A stretch of DNA of 64,000 bases from Vallitaleaceae bacterium 9-2 (GCA_038396585.1 CP121691.1:2356001-2420000); one strand, 5' to 3'; shown: positions 36,807-46,680, counted from the first letter of the stretch. Notes: a model not told the origin generated them from the letters alone. Numbers and translations: made by a program.

Positions 36807-39071
36807 TTATTGTTTTCGATATTGCATCGGACTGATTCCCACATGCTTTTTAAATACGCGGCTAAAGTGCTCTGCATTTTGATAGCCTACCATCTCTGCG
36901 ATTTCATATACTTTAAATGTTGTTGATTTTAATAGCTCTTTTGCTTTTTCAATTCGGAGTGAAGTAATATATGCTGTGATTGTTTCTCCGGCTTCTTTAC
37001 TAAAGCGATGGGTAAAATACTTTTCATTAAGCCCCACTTCATTGGCTATATCCAATAAGTTTAAGTTCGGATTTTCGTAGTGTTCAACGATATATCGTTT
37101 TGCCCTTATAATCGGATTGTTCTCTGTCACATGTAATCGTGATGCAGAGTAGTCCATAATCCATGACAAAAAGTTTGTTACCCATAATTTTAGGCTACGC
37201 ACATCCTGAATCCGCATGATTTTTTCACTATAGCTATACTCTTTTCCAAATATATCAACAAGCGAAGCATTGTCACGTTCAAAATATCTCCCTATGGCAA
37301 TAATCATCGCACATATATCTTTCTGACTCTCTCGGAGTTTTTCAAACTGAAAAGTATTTAATAGTTCTTCACGTAAATGCAAAATATTTTTTTCATCTGC
37401 AATATAAAGTGCCTGAGCCAATTCATCATATGATGTAACCCTCTCCAGAATTTCATTCATAACTGTTTCTCTTTTTGACCAATCAATAATTGCTTGACTA
37501 CCTTCCAAACGTCTGAACTCAATTCCCTTAGTTACTTGCTCAAAACACGCATTGAATTGTTCTGCTTGTGTAGCTAATTCACTAATACACACCGCTACAT
37601 CCACACCATAATCTTTTCGAATATGCTGTTGTATCTCACTGATTAAAAACTGTAGCGAGCTTTCACTATTTTCTTGACGATGTAATTGATAGAATCCATA
37701 GAAGCTATTAATTGTATCTTTTGCAAGAATACAATGGGATGCAAAGCGAGGATTCGACAAAAAGCCTTGCACTATTTGATCATGCATTTTATTTTGATCT
37801 TGATGCGCTTTTGATAAATCAAGAAAAAAGCATATGACTTTATACGGTCCAATAAAAAAATCATTTGTACGGCTATGAATTTCTTGAGCTGTCATCCTTT
37901 TTTTCACAAGTAAGCTCAAATATTCTTCCGGACGCTTTTCTAGGCTACGAACACGTTTTTCATAATCCCCAATCAATGTTCTTTGTTGCCTCACCATTGC
38001 GTTAAACTGGGTTGTAACCATCTGAAGTTCTTGTTGACCGCCCGGTTTAATATATACATCCAAGTTGCCTTCTCGTATTTGATACAAACCACTATTTATC
38101 GCTTCAATCGGCTGAATAATCCGCTTCATAAAGACGCCAAAATATATTGCACCAAGGATAAGGATAACCCCTGCACTTGCAAGAACCCAAATAGCTTGCT
38201 TCCAAAACTCAGTGGTAAGCTCTCTTGTCTCTATCAAACTCTCAATATACCATGTTGTCCCACCAATATGTACGGGAGTTTTAACAACTGTATATCGATC
38301 CATCTGATTATTTGCCGTTTCCCAATACCGCGGATTCACATCAAACACTGTTACTCCAAAGGTATCAACGATTCGCGTTAATCCTAATTTATTGCCTTGT
38401 TTTAAAAAAGTTTCATTATATTTTTTTATACGTTCTGCCGCATCTGTTGATTGGAACAAGGTGACCATCTCAACGGTTTGAGAACGATCTGTTGACACAT
38501 CCGGCGCCAATGCAAATATAAGGATAAGCATGTCCTGCATACCTCCAGAATATAAGTCATTGATCTGTTGATTTTGATAGGCACCTAACTCAACTGTATT
38601 TGGATTTTTCAAGGCTTCTTGATACCACAGTTGGCTACGAATTTCTTCTCCACTTCTATGAATATTCATTTTTACGTATACATCTTGTCCTTGTTTCATG
38701 TAAAAGCCAACCGAAACGACTTCTTTAACTGGTTCCAAAGCAATATTAACAACTTTTGCCAGTTGCTGTTCAAATTGATATCGCGCTGTGATATCTTCGT
38801 TATTTGTTTTAGCTGCATTTTTTAGTATTTCATTATCATTTGTATAGATTAAATGTGATAAGCGCATCGACATCATACTAATGTCTGTTTCCAAGTCTGT
38901 CACAATATTTTCTTGTGCTCGTTCAATATTTTCAATAGCTTGGCGACGAAATTGTACATTCATTACGGATAAAGCTACAAAAAGCACAATGAAGATAGGA
39001 ATAACAATAAGTATTAAGAACATCGTATAATAACTTGTTTTTAATGTCACATTTTTTTGTTTCCACAACAT
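36807..39071 (-). CDS. Membrane-anchored AraC-family regulator (sensor-HTH fusion)
   Basis: Protein of 754 residues. Membrane segment about 13-35, extracytoplasmic Cache-like sensor to about 290, second membrane segment about 293-314, HAMP-like linker (PIEAINSGLYQIREGNLD), a middle region of about 250 residues, and a C-terminal AraC double helix-turn-helix (LLDIANEVGLNEKYFTHRFSK; VYEIAEMVGYQNAEHFSRVFK). It senses an extracellular signal and binds DNA directly without a separate kinase. The adjacent importer operon is its likely target. ATG at 39071 follows GGAGG. It starts 19 bases after a TruA-like gene, an unexpected partner. Confidence 0.85.
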   Translation of the reverse strand: MLWKQKNVTLKTSYYTMFLILIVIPIFIVLFVALSVMNVQFRRQAIENIERAQENIVTDLETDISMMSMRLSHLIYTNDNEILKNAAKTNNEDITARYQFEQQLAKVVNIALEPVKEVVSVGFYMKQGQDVYVKMNIHRSGEEIRSQLWYQEALKNPNTVELGAYQNQQINDLYSGGMQDMLILIFALAPDVSTDRSQTVEMVTLFQSTDAAERIKKYNETFLKQGNKLGLTRIVDTFGVTVFDVNPRYWETANNQMDRYTVVKTPVHIGGTTWYIESLIETRELTTEFWKQAIWVLASAGVILILGAIYFGVFMKRIIQPIEAINSGLYQIREGNLDVYIKPGGQQELQMVTTQFNAMVRQQRTLIGDYEKRVRSLEKRPEEYLSLLVKKRMTAQEIHSRTNDFFIGPYKVICFFLDLSKAHQDQNKMHDQIVQGFLSNPRFASHCILAKDTINSFYGFYQLHRQENSESSLQFLISEIQQHIRKDYGVDVAVCISELATQAEQFNACFEQVTKGIEFRRLEGSQAIIDWSKRETVMNEILERVTSYDELAQALYIADEKNILHLREELLNTFQFEKLRESQKDICAMIIAIGRYFERDNASLVDIFGKEYSYSEKIMRIQDVRSLKLWVTNFLSWIMDYSASRLHVTENNPIIRAKRYIVEHYENPNLNLLDIANEVGLNEKYFTHRFSKEAGETITAYITSLRIEKAKELLKSTTFKVYEIAEMVGYQNAEHFSRVFKKHVGISPMQYRKQ

Positions 39072-39090
39072 TTTGTAGCCTCCATACACT

Positions 39091-39840
39091 TTATTCGAAT
39101 TCTACATCGACAAGGGTTAATGCACTTGCCATTGCCTTATGTCCAGCATCCTTATTATTCATTGATTTAAATGCACGCTTTATTGTTTCTTCGTGGCGTT
39201 CTCCCAGTCCTATCTGAATCAACGTTCCAACTATAATTCTTTCCATATTTAGTAAAAATCCATCTGCGCTTATGGCAATGATGATTTCTTCTTCAGTCTC
39301 ATATATATCTAGGGCTGTCACTGTTTTCACAGAACTCTTCACCTTTGCCTTGGTTGAAAAAGCCATAAACTCATGTTCGCCCAAAAAAAGTTTTGCCCCA
39401 TGGCGCATAGCCTCAACATCAAGAACACCTTCTACCAGATTAACTCGCTGGCGTTCATAAAGCGGGCGTGTTGGAGCGTCCTTCTTCCATATGCGATATT
39501 CATAAGTAAGTTCTTTAACGTTATAGCGACTATGAAACCGATCATCAACTACTTCAACATCATAAGTAATAATATCATCCGGTAGATATTCTTCAAAATA
39601 TTGTCGAATAGAAGAAGGATCTGCTTTTTGTTCTGGTACTTTAAAGTTAACCACTTGACATGTCGCATTGACCCCTGCATCTGTATTTACTGCACTGATG
39701 ACCTCAATATCTTCTTCGTATTTCTTTTTTAATATTGCCTCTAACTTTCCCTGTATTGTTTTGTCTGCATTTGCCTTTGTTTTTCGATATCCTTTGTAGC
39801 GTCTTCCATCATATCCGATGGTCATCTTATAATTGATCAT
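39091..39840 (-). CDS. TruA-like pseudouridine synthase paralogue with altered active site
   Basis: Protein of 249 residues with the overall TruA fold: GYDGRRYKGY, FHSRYNVKELTYEYRIW, GEHEFMAFS, and MERIIVGTLIQIG. The motif around the catalytic aspartate, GRTDKGVHA in canonical enzymes, reads VNTDAGVNA: Asp54 is kept, but Arg, Lys and His are replaced by Asn, Ala and Asn. It may act on another RNA site or be catalytically altered. Such second TruA proteins are known in Firmicutes. It lies 19 bases before the membrane AraC-type regulator and is probably co-transcribed. Of two adjacent ATGs, 39840 has the better spacing to GGAGG. Confidence 0.82.
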   Translation of the reverse strand: MINYKMTIGYDGRRYKGYRKTKANADKTIQGKLEAILKKKYEEDIEVISAVNTDAGVNATCQVVNFKVPEQKADPSSIRQYFEEYLPDDIITYDVEVVDDRFHSRYNVKELTYEYRIWKKDAPTRPLYERQRVNLVEGVLDVEAMRHGAKLFLGEHEFMAFSTKAKVKSSVKTVTALDIYETEEEIIIAISADGFLLNMERIIVGTLIQIGLGERHEETIKRAFKSMNNKDAGHKAMASALTLVDVEFE

Positions 39841-39926
39841 CATCTGCCTCCAATATTCTTAAAAATGATTTCATTAAATTACTATATCACTAAATAACAA
39901 AAATGTATATATATTTACTTAAGCCT

Positions 39927-39955
39927 AAAAAAAGAGAGATACCGAAGTATCTCTC
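39927..39955 (-). terminator. Terminator after the LysM/nucleotidase gene
   Basis: Nine-base stem (39934-39942 with 39947-39955) capped, on the minus strand, by a stable UUCG tetraloop and followed by seven U. Confidence 0.92.
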
Positions 39956-39967
39956 AATATCTTAAGC

Positions 39968-42900
39968 TTAGGATGCGATTTTGAATACATCAACAAGCAT
40001 CGACATTGCTTGACCTGCAATATCTTTGATACGACCTGTTAAAGCACCTTTTTCAGTACCATTGGCATTGATATAGTCTGTCAAGACTTCATCCATTGCA
40101 CCAAATTCTGCAACAACTTTTTTGTCAGTAAACATTGTATATCCATCGCCACCAGCAACCAGATAGTCATTCGTTGCAAGGGTATATGTTGCATTATCAA
40201 CAATTTGCACACCATCAATCATCGCACTAACGACACGATCTCCAGCCATCTTTGATGAATCAAACTCAACTGTCATCCCTGCGATGTGCGGGAATGCTCC
40301 TTTGGCTTCTGGATAATCGGATATACCATTTTCAATTGCAGCAACAAGGTCTGCACCTGTCACTTCGATAACTCTTACAGTATTGCCATAAGGTAGTACG
40401 GTAAGGATTTCTCCTTTTGTAATCTCTCCTGCATCAATAGATGCTCTGATTCCTCCTCCATTTGTTAAGGCTACATCAGCCCCACTAATATCAAGAAGTG
40501 ATTCCACAATTAAGTTTCCTAAGTTTGTTTCGCCTGTACGCACATCACCACGTTCTCCAACAAGAATTTCTGGAGTGGTTGCTACGACCTCTTGCTCAAT
40601 AATTGCATTAGCTTCCTGAATCGCTTCTACAATAGCCATGACTTCGGCATCAGCTTCTATATTCATCGACTCTGCTTTGGTAAATAGATGCGCATCTGTT
40701 GAGATAACGTCACCATCCATTAATGAAAATTCAACAACACCGACATTTTTTGTTTTTTCACCTGTGCTTACAATAAGTGTGTCATTAACTTTACTTCCAT
40801 ATGGATACATTGAATGGCTATGTCCATCAATAATCAAGTCAAGACCTTCAACTTCATTTGCTAAATCAATACTTGTTGCTGCTGCCGTTCCTTCATCTCC
40901 AAGATGCACAAGCGCAATAACAACATCTGCTTCATCATGAAGCATCGGCACTAAATCTGCTGCAACAGCAATTGGATCTTCAAAAACCAACCCTTTTGAG
41001 TTGTCCGGATGACTTAAGAATGTTGTATCTGGCGTTAACAATCCAAAAATTGCAACTTCCATACCATCAACTTCTTTAATAACATAAGGCGTTAAAAAAT
41101 CTGTTCCATCTTCATATTTTACATTGGCTGCCATAATTGGAAACTTAGCCATCTCTGCATTGTTCAATAACGGTTCTTGACCATAATCAAACTCATGATT
41201 ACCTGTAGTCATTGCATCATAACCTAGCGCATTCATAACTTCAATAGCTTTTTCACCTTCTGATAACGTAACCAAATTTGCACCTTGTGTTGCATCACCA
41301 GCGTCCAATACCAACGTGCTGTCATTCATTGAACGATACATGTCAAACACAGTTTTTAACTTTGCTGCACCCATACCATCATAGGCACCTTCAACAAAAA
41401 ATCCATGCATATCATTCGTATGAAGAACAGTCAGTGCATCATAGTCTGGGAAATACCCATCCTTAATTAAATCATAGACATTAATAGATTTTACATTTGG
41501 TGTACGACCATCTTCACTTGTCGCAATTTCAACCTCACCCGAAACCACTAAATCCAATGCTGCATCTTTTAATGGATGTTCAAATGTATTTCCAACAATT
41601 TTCCAATTATTGTCTACTGTTGGGGTTGCTACGCCACCTTTTTCTTCATTAATGTATTTGATGATTAAATCACGTATACGCCCTGCATCTTGCATTTGGG
41701 CATAGGAATCATAGTACTTGTCTTCTTCTGTCACAAGCTCAAGTCCAAGCAATGTTCCAAAGCGATAATTATTGACTGCCAGCTTATATTCTTTTTCATC
41801 TTCTATCGCCATTCCATCCATAAGTAGGTTCGTAATACGGCTACCCACCGGCTGACTTATATCTATATCGTAAGTGACGCCTGAGAACATATCATAGTTA
41901 TATCCACGAATATTTTCATCAAAACTAACGGTCACATCGCCTGGCACATATGTGTTATAATATGCTGCAGACCACTCCATATAAGCTTTTAGGTTTGCAC
42001 CTGTAATATGAACACCTACAAGTGTATTTGGATATTTATAAATATTGGCTACATCTTTTTTCTTAAAGTCTCCTGCTACTAAATTCATATCATTTTTGAA
42101 TGTTGCCGCTGAACTAATCTCTGACTCTGTATAGAACATTTGAACATCATTAATGAGATCAATCAACGCAGTATCCATAACTTGTGATGTAGGCATTGTT
42201 GTAACATTTGCTTCACCGGTAATATAGTCAACGCCCTCGATATAGTCGCTTGTAACTTCTCCAACAACCGTATTTGCATCTTCTAAGGAAGCCTCATGAA
42301 CGTATTTGAATTCTTCAAGCATATCTGCATCGGCTTCAACTTCATACGTTTCAATATTTGCTGTAGTTACGGATGCTACATCAAATCCATCTGCAGTTTT
42401 CGTCAACTCAACTGTAGCTTTTGACAATGCCCATCCATAACTTCCCGGTTCAACCAACTTAACTCCATTGACTTCTGCTTCACTAACTTTTGAGTGTGCA
42501 TGTCCCATAAAAATAACATCAAACTCAGGGAGTGCATTCGCTATTGCTGCTGCTCCTTCATAAGCATGGTCATCGTCTTGCCCTAAGTGAAATGCACCTA
42601 CAAGAACATCATATTTTCCAGCAAGATCAGCCACAGCTTTTTTTGCACCTTCAACTGTTCCACCAAAAGTAAGCCCTTCAAAGTGCTCCGGTGATGAAGC
42701 TTCCCACGTTGGAATGTGTGGTGGTAATAGACCTACAATAGCTACGCGGATGCCATTTTTCTCAATAACCGTATACGGTTTTACAAAATAACTTCCGTCC
42801 GTTTTGTAGGTATTGGCAGATAAGACATCCCCTTCAAACGTCGCAATATTTTTTTCTAAGAATGCTTTTTCGAAGTTGAACTCATGGTTACCAATAGTCC

Positions 42901-43441
42901 ATGTATCATAATTCATATAGTTGAGCGCTTTGATCATTGGATGGATTGGGTCTGAATTAAAAAGTTCAGCACTGTTGTCTTGCACCGTGTCTCCAAGGTC
43001 CATCAAAATCACATTGTCACTTGCCGCTCTTTCGGCTTTGACCAAGGTCTGAATTTTTGCAATTCCAGCATCCATATCTTCTGAATCAATGGCATATTCA
43101 TATGGATAAATACGTCCATGCAAATCACTCGTTGCTAACAAGGTAAGTGACATATCCGTCATTGGTGTGACGTTACCATCATCCTTGTCCTTATCTGTCT
43201 CATCAACAACGACATCGCCTGTCATCGGAATTTTTAATTGTTGTCCAACATAAATCAAATTTGGATTATCGAGTTGATTATACTCTGCGAGTTGTTCCCA
43301 TTCAAGGTCATATTGTTCAGCTATTTGCCACAACACATCCCCTGCTTTAACCGTATACACAGATTCGGCAGATACCCCCACTTGCAATACCATCGTCATC
43401 AGTAGTACAAATGTAATCAAAATACTTAGTCTTTTTTTCAC
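39968..43441 (-). CDS. LysM-anchored double 5'-nucleotidase / 2',3'-cyclic phosphodiesterase
   Basis: Secreted protein of 1157 residues. Signal peptide about 1-25, one LysM peptidoglycan-binding domain about 28-72, then two complete UshA/CpdB-type modules. Module 1 (from about 98) has TSDLHGRIYP, MDLGDTVQDN and GNHEFNFE and a 5'-nucleotidase C-terminal domain. Module 2 (from about 670) has LHTNDMHGFF, LDAGDATQGA, GNHEFDYG, DGHSHS and TNGGGIRAS, ending GDGYTMF. It would hydrolyse extracellular nucleotides, cyclic nucleotides or related phosphate esters at the wall for phosphate and nucleoside salvage. There is no LPXTG signal. The start is GTG at 43441, eight bases after GGAGG. Confidence 0.9.
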   Translation of the reverse strand: MKKRLSILITFVLLMTMVLQVGVSAESVYTVKAGDVLWQIAEQYDLEWEQLAEYNQLDNPNLIYVGQQLKIPMTGDVVVDETDKDKDDGNVTPMTDMSLTLLATSDLHGRIYPYEYAIDSEDMDAGIAKIQTLVKAERAASDNVILMDLGDTVQDNSAELFNSDPIHPMIKALNYMNYDTWTIGNHEFNFEKAFLEKNIATFEGDVLSANTYKTDGSYFVKPYTVIEKNGIRVAIVGLLPPHIPTWEASSPEHFEGLTFGGTVEGAKKAVADLAGKYDVLVGAFHLGQDDDHAYEGAAAIANALPEFDVIFMGHAHSKVSEAEVNGVKLVEPGSYGWALSKATVELTKTADGFDVASVTTANIETYEVEADADMLEEFKYVHEASLEDANTVVGEVTSDYIEGVDYITGEANVTTMPTSQVMDTALIDLINDVQMFYTESEISSAATFKNDMNLVAGDFKKKDVANIYKYPNTLVGVHITGANLKAYMEWSAAYYNTYVPGDVTVSFDENIRGYNYDMFSGVTYDIDISQPVGSRITNLLMDGMAIEDEKEYKLAVNNYRFGTLLGLELVTEEDKYYDSYAQMQDAGRIRDLIIKYINEEKGGVATPTVDNNWKIVGNTFEHPLKDAALDLVVSGEVEIATSEDGRTPNVKSINVYDLIKDGYFPDYDALTVLHTNDMHGFFVEGAYDGMGAAKLKTVFDMYRSMNDSTLVLDAGDATQGANLVTLSEGEKAIEVMNALGYDAMTTGNHEFDYGQEPLLNNAEMAKFPIMAANVKYEDGTDFLTPYVIKEVDGMEVAIFGLLTPDTTFLSHPDNSKGLVFEDPIAVAADLVPMLHDEADVVIALVHLGDEGTAAATSIDLANEVEGLDLIIDGHSHSMYPYGSKVNDTLIVSTGEKTKNVGVVEFSLMDGDVISTDAHLFTKAESMNIEADAEVMAIVEAIQEANAIIEQEVVATTPEILVGERGDVRTGETNLGNLIVESLLDISGADVALTNGGGIRASIDAGEITKGEILTVLPYGNTVRVIEVTGADLVAAIENGISDYPEAKGAFPHIAGMTVEFDSSKMAGDRVVSAMIDGVQIVDNATYTLATNDYLVAGGDGYTMFTDKKVVAEFGAMDEVLTDYINANGTEKGALTGRIKDIAGQAMSMLVDVFKIAS

Positions 43442-43477
43442 TTGTTACTCCTCCTTTATCTGATGTTATTTTTCCTT

Positions 43478-43517
43478 GCATTCAAGCTCCCAGTAAAGAC
43501 CGAGAGCTCGAATACGC
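43478..43517 (-). other. Long imperfect hairpin in the leader of the LysM/nucleotidase gene
   Basis: Bases 43478-43489 pair with 43504-43517, with wobble pairs and a small bulge; the loop can form a short inner stem. There is no U-run, and it lies 37 bases before the GTG. It could be an mRNA-stabilising element or a protein-binding site. Confidence 0.4.
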
Positions 43518-43674
43518 ATCCCACTATTTAAGTGTATCACATACATCCATTGATATGCATGGGACATTGTAAAATCATGTTATAGTAGATTCATATACAA
43601 GGCGTAAACACCTGATTTTAAAGGGTTTTCTTTTTATTTCTAGGGTGAAATAGGACTAAATGACTATATGCTCC

Positions 43675-44757
43675 TCACGCATCGTTCAATAATTTTTCTA
43701 ATTGTTGAACAAAACCGTCAATTTCTTGTTGTTTAAGTTGCAATATTGCGTCGCCAATAGATACTTCAAAATTACACACATTCTCATTTTTTTCTTTAAC
43801 ATAACCGGTCAGCCCTATTCCTGTCGAATGATATACGTTCTGTAAAATCTTAGTAAGTTTTTTACTTGAACACTCTACCGATACATGGAACATATTTGAC
43901 ACGGGAATATGTGGGTGTGTATTAATTTTCGGAACTTTATTCAATAGGCCAGCCATCTCTTTAGCTTTTTCATAATACATCCCCATACGCGGACGTCGAC
44001 GTTCCATATGGTATTTTGCCGGAATAATATATGGGTACAAACTAATTAGGTCTCCACCATAACGACGTTTCCAGACTTTGGCTTCCTTGCAAAAGAATTC
44101 ATCCGCCAAAAGGATAGCTCCTGCAACCGCTCCAATACCTTTGTAAAATGATAGATACACGCTATCAAACAAATCACATATTTCTTTAAGCGTTTTTTGA
44201 TAATAAGGAAGCACTTCAAACAATCTAGCACCATCAAGATGAAGGTGAATACCTTGCTGTTTACAATATGTGGATATTTCAACCAGTTCTTTAAATTCAG
44301 GAAGGTATCCTCCCATCTCGCGTTGGGGCAGTTCTAAAAGCAAGGAGCCGATGGGTTCTTTAACAGATACAATATCGTCGAAGTTCAACAAATGCTCCTG
44401 GTCTCCTAATAAAATAGTTTTTATGTGATGCAGTTTCTTTAGGCCATCTTGCTCATGAATCTCCAGATGTGCCAATGGGTGATATGCAACTGTATATATA
44501 TTTTTTTGATCACATGCGATACGAAGGGCAATCTGCTGCGCCATGGTTCCACTCGGAAAAAAAATCCCCGCTTCTTTACCTGCCTCTAGCGCCAACTCTT
44601 CTTGAAATATATCAATCCATGCACCTTCTCCATATATATCACTCATTGTATGTATATCCACATTTTCAAAGGCCTCCATTAGAATGGATACCTCTCTAGG
44701 ACCATGCCCGCCAATATACTTTTTACACTCTAAATAGGCTTTTTTTAATTCATCCAT
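43675..44757 (-). CDS. Threonine aldolase-like PLP enzyme (beta-eliminating lyase family)
   Basis: Fold-type I PLP enzyme of 360 residues. It resembles low-specificity threonine aldolases: FPSGTMAQQIALRI (cofactor phosphate region), LHLDGARLFE (Asp pairing with the pyridine nitrogen) and the Schiff-base lysine in LSFYKGIGAVAGAIL. The N-terminal 25 residues are longer than usual, and the family also holds phenylserine aldolases and tyrosine phenol-lyase-like enzymes, so the substrate is open. It overlaps the oxidoreductase gene by 13 bases, which suggests translational coupling. Confidence 0.8.
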   Translation of the reverse strand: MDELKKAYLECKKYIGGHGPREVSILMEAFENVDIHTMSDIYGEGAWIDIFQEELALEAGKEAGIFFPSGTMAQQIALRIACDQKNIYTVAYHPLAHLEIHEQDGLKKLHHIKTILLGDQEHLLNFDDIVSVKEPIGSLLLELPQREMGGYLPEFKELVEISTYCKQQGIHLHLDGARLFEVLPYYQKTLKEICDLFDSVYLSFYKGIGAVAGAILLADEFFCKEAKVWKRRYGGDLISLYPYIIPAKYHMERRRPRMGMYYEKAKEMAGLLNKVPKINTHPHIPVSNMFHVSVECSSKKLTKILQNVYHSTGIGLTGYVKEKNENVCNFEVSIGDAILQLKQQEIDGFVQQLEKLLNDA

Positions 44758-45659
44758 GTACTCTCCTCAAATTCCATCACTAAATATTCACACACTTCAT
44801 GGGTACGAAGTGATAATTCAAGGGCTTCTAATGACGCATCCGGGGTATTCGTCCATGCTAAAAATTGATGTATTAATTCTTCAAATCCTCTTTTATTAAG
44901 CGTCGGCGTCCAATCATCATAGTCTACAAGCGTCTTTTTATTGTCCGTATAGACCCACTCATAATCCAGATTCTCAATACAATGCTTTTCATTAGCACTA
45001 ATATATTCAATCTTTTCTTCTTTTATACCCGACATCCGGTTCATACTTCCAAAGGCTGTGGCACCTTCTCCTTGCAAAATCAATGCTAAACTTTGTAATT
45101 GATTATCTATAATACGCCCATTATAATCGAATTCCTTTTCTTGATTTTGGAAAAGGTATAACAACGTATCAACTACATGAATAAAGTCATCATAGATAAA
45201 CTGACGAATATCTCCCGGAAGATTATGACGATTTTTTTGTATAATCAGTGTAGAAGGCTTTTCTAGTTCCAGCAAATTCTTGACCTTTGGGCTATACCTT
45301 CGATTAAATCCAACCATTAATACCAGCCCTTTGTCTTTGGCCAATTCATAAACTTCCATAGTTTCTTCTAAATACCAAGAGATCGGCTTATCGACAAACA
45401 CATGGATATTATGTTCTAGGAAAAACTTTATCATACTATAGTGACTCGACGATGCTGCATGGATAAACACTGCATCCACAGCATGCTCTAAAAGCTCCTT
45501 ATAGTCAAAACAATACTCTTTAATTCTATATTGTTTTGCTATGGCTATGGTAACGTCTTGCGTACGACTACACAAAACAATTTCATGTGACATCGATGTA
45601 ATAATGGGTAAATATGCCTTTGTTGCAATATCTCCCAAGCCGATAATTCCTACTTTCAT
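44745..45659 (-). CDS. Gfo/Idh/MocA-family oxidoreductase
   Basis: NAD(P)-dependent oxidoreductase of 304 residues, shorter than most of the family. Rossmann start MKVGIIGLGDIATKAYLP, then AAS.SHY and VDKPISWYLEE (the usual EKP lysine motif, here DKP) and GFNRRYSPKV. The substrate is unknown. It sits between a MYG1-type gene (23 bases upstream) and the threonine aldolase-like gene (13-base overlap), so the three probably work together. GGTGG precedes the ATG. Confidence 0.82.
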   Translation of the reverse strand: MKVGIIGLGDIATKAYLPIITSMSHEIVLCSRTQDVTIAIAKQYRIKEYCFDYKELLEHAVDAVFIHAASSSHYSMIKFFLEHNIHVFVDKPISWYLEETMEVYELAKDKGLVLMVGFNRRYSPKVKNLLELEKPSTLIIQKNRHNLPGDIRQFIYDDFIHVVDTLLYLFQNQEKEFDYNGRIIDNQLQSLALILQGEGATAFGSMNRMSGIKEEKIEYISANEKHCIENLDYEWVYTDNKKTLVDYDDWTPTLNKRGFEELIHQFLAWTNTPDASLEALELSLRTHEVCEYLVMEFEESTWMN

Positions 45660-45682
45660 GGTACCACCTTGACCCTTTCTTC

Positions 45683-46573
45683 TTAATATATTAATGCAAG
45701 TTCAGCCATTTTTATTGCACTTGACAAGGACTTGGTCCCGGCTATGAAGCCGCCTGGATGCACAAAAATCGCATCATCAATCTCCACCAAATCATTAATT
45801 GTCTCTGGGGATTTTCCAGCCCATTCTCTTGGAAATTCTTTAATTGTCACTTGCGAATCTGGTTCCGAGACCGCCTGAACCCGATATCCATTGACCAAAT
45901 CTTTGAAAATCACATAGATAATACTTCCTTCTTCGTCATAGGTTTGAAGGTGACGCTTCCATGGACAAAATTTGTCTAACACAAGAATATTTTCTATTTC
46001 GCGCCGTTCATACGCCTCTTTTACAATCTTTTCTGCTTCAATGGATGCAACCGAACCTTGTATTGCATTTAAAAGTATTGGTGTAGTAAACTCCACTGCT
46101 TTATGAAACTGCTCATCCGGGTCTTCATCGGAGTTCCAGTTTGGATTAAAACTCTTAACGATTTGATTTAGGGTCGGCATATGTACCTCAGCTTTTTCGA
46201 TAAAATAGCCATTATCAATGGCGTCAATGCTTTCAATAATTGATTTGTCCACACTATAAAAAACTTCCTCTACCTGTTCCTTTGTAAACGATGGCTTTAT
46301 CTTTTGAATGAGCTTTGGACCATACACTCGCCAAATCAAGCCACATGCTGCATAGGGTACTCCACTATCCCTGTATTCTTTATAATCACTGTGATGATCA
46401 AACTCGCCACCACCAACATCAAAAACAATATCTGCCTTATCAAAATCTTCTTGGCTTCGACTACGAATAATAGTCACTTCATCATATAGCTGGATTAATA
46501 TTGCAGATGCCATTACTTCGTCCGCATGAAAAAACCCACTATGGGTAACGGCTACTATTTTTTCACTTCTCAT
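45683..46573 (-). CDS. MYG1 / UPF0160 family protein (DHH-like phosphoesterase)
   Basis: Protein of 296 residues of the MYG1 family, related to DHH phosphoesterases. It has THSGFFHADEVMASAIL near the start, IVFDVGGGEFDHHSDYKEYRDSG with the DHH motif, and the C-terminal WAGKSPETINDL and FVHPGGFIAGTKSL. Eukaryotic MYG1 is a 3'-5' RNA exonuclease; bacterial function is not established. All metal-binding residues seem present. The ATG at 46573 follows GGAAGG; a GTG five codons earlier would lie over that site. First gene of the three-gene group. Confidence 0.85.
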   Translation of the reverse strand: MRSEKIVAVTHSGFFHADEVMASAILIQLYDEVTIIRSRSQEDFDKADIVFDVGGGEFDHHSDYKEYRDSGVPYAACGLIWRVYGPKLIQKIKPSFTKEQVEEVFYSVDKSIIESIDAIDNGYFIEKAEVHMPTLNQIVKSFNPNWNSDEDPDEQFHKAVEFTTPILLNAIQGSVASIEAEKIVKEAYERREIENILVLDKFCPWKRHLQTYDEEGSIIYVIFKDLVNGYRVQAVSEPDSQVTIKEFPREWAGKSPETINDLVEIDDAIFVHPGGFIAGTKSLSSAIKMAELALIY

Positions 46574-46651
46574 TGTTTTTCCTTCCACTTCTTTATTTTA
46601 TACCTTTGCTATTATGCCATACTTCTTTTAAAAAAACTAGATGTATGCCCC

Positions 46652-46680
46652 TTGACATTCCCTAAAATATAAAATAAAAT
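46652..46680 (+). promoter_or_regulatory. Sigma-A promoter of the EamA transporter gene
   Basis: Perfect TTGACA (46652-46657), 17-base spacer and TAAAAT (46675-46680), 28 bases before the ATG. Confidence 0.8.

Noticed and set aside
43442-43674. PhoP boxes or a c-di-GMP riboswitch before the nucleotidase gene
   Set aside because: TTTACA and TTTACG occur but not in the 11-base register, and the leader hairpin does not match the conserved c-di-GMP riboswitch core.
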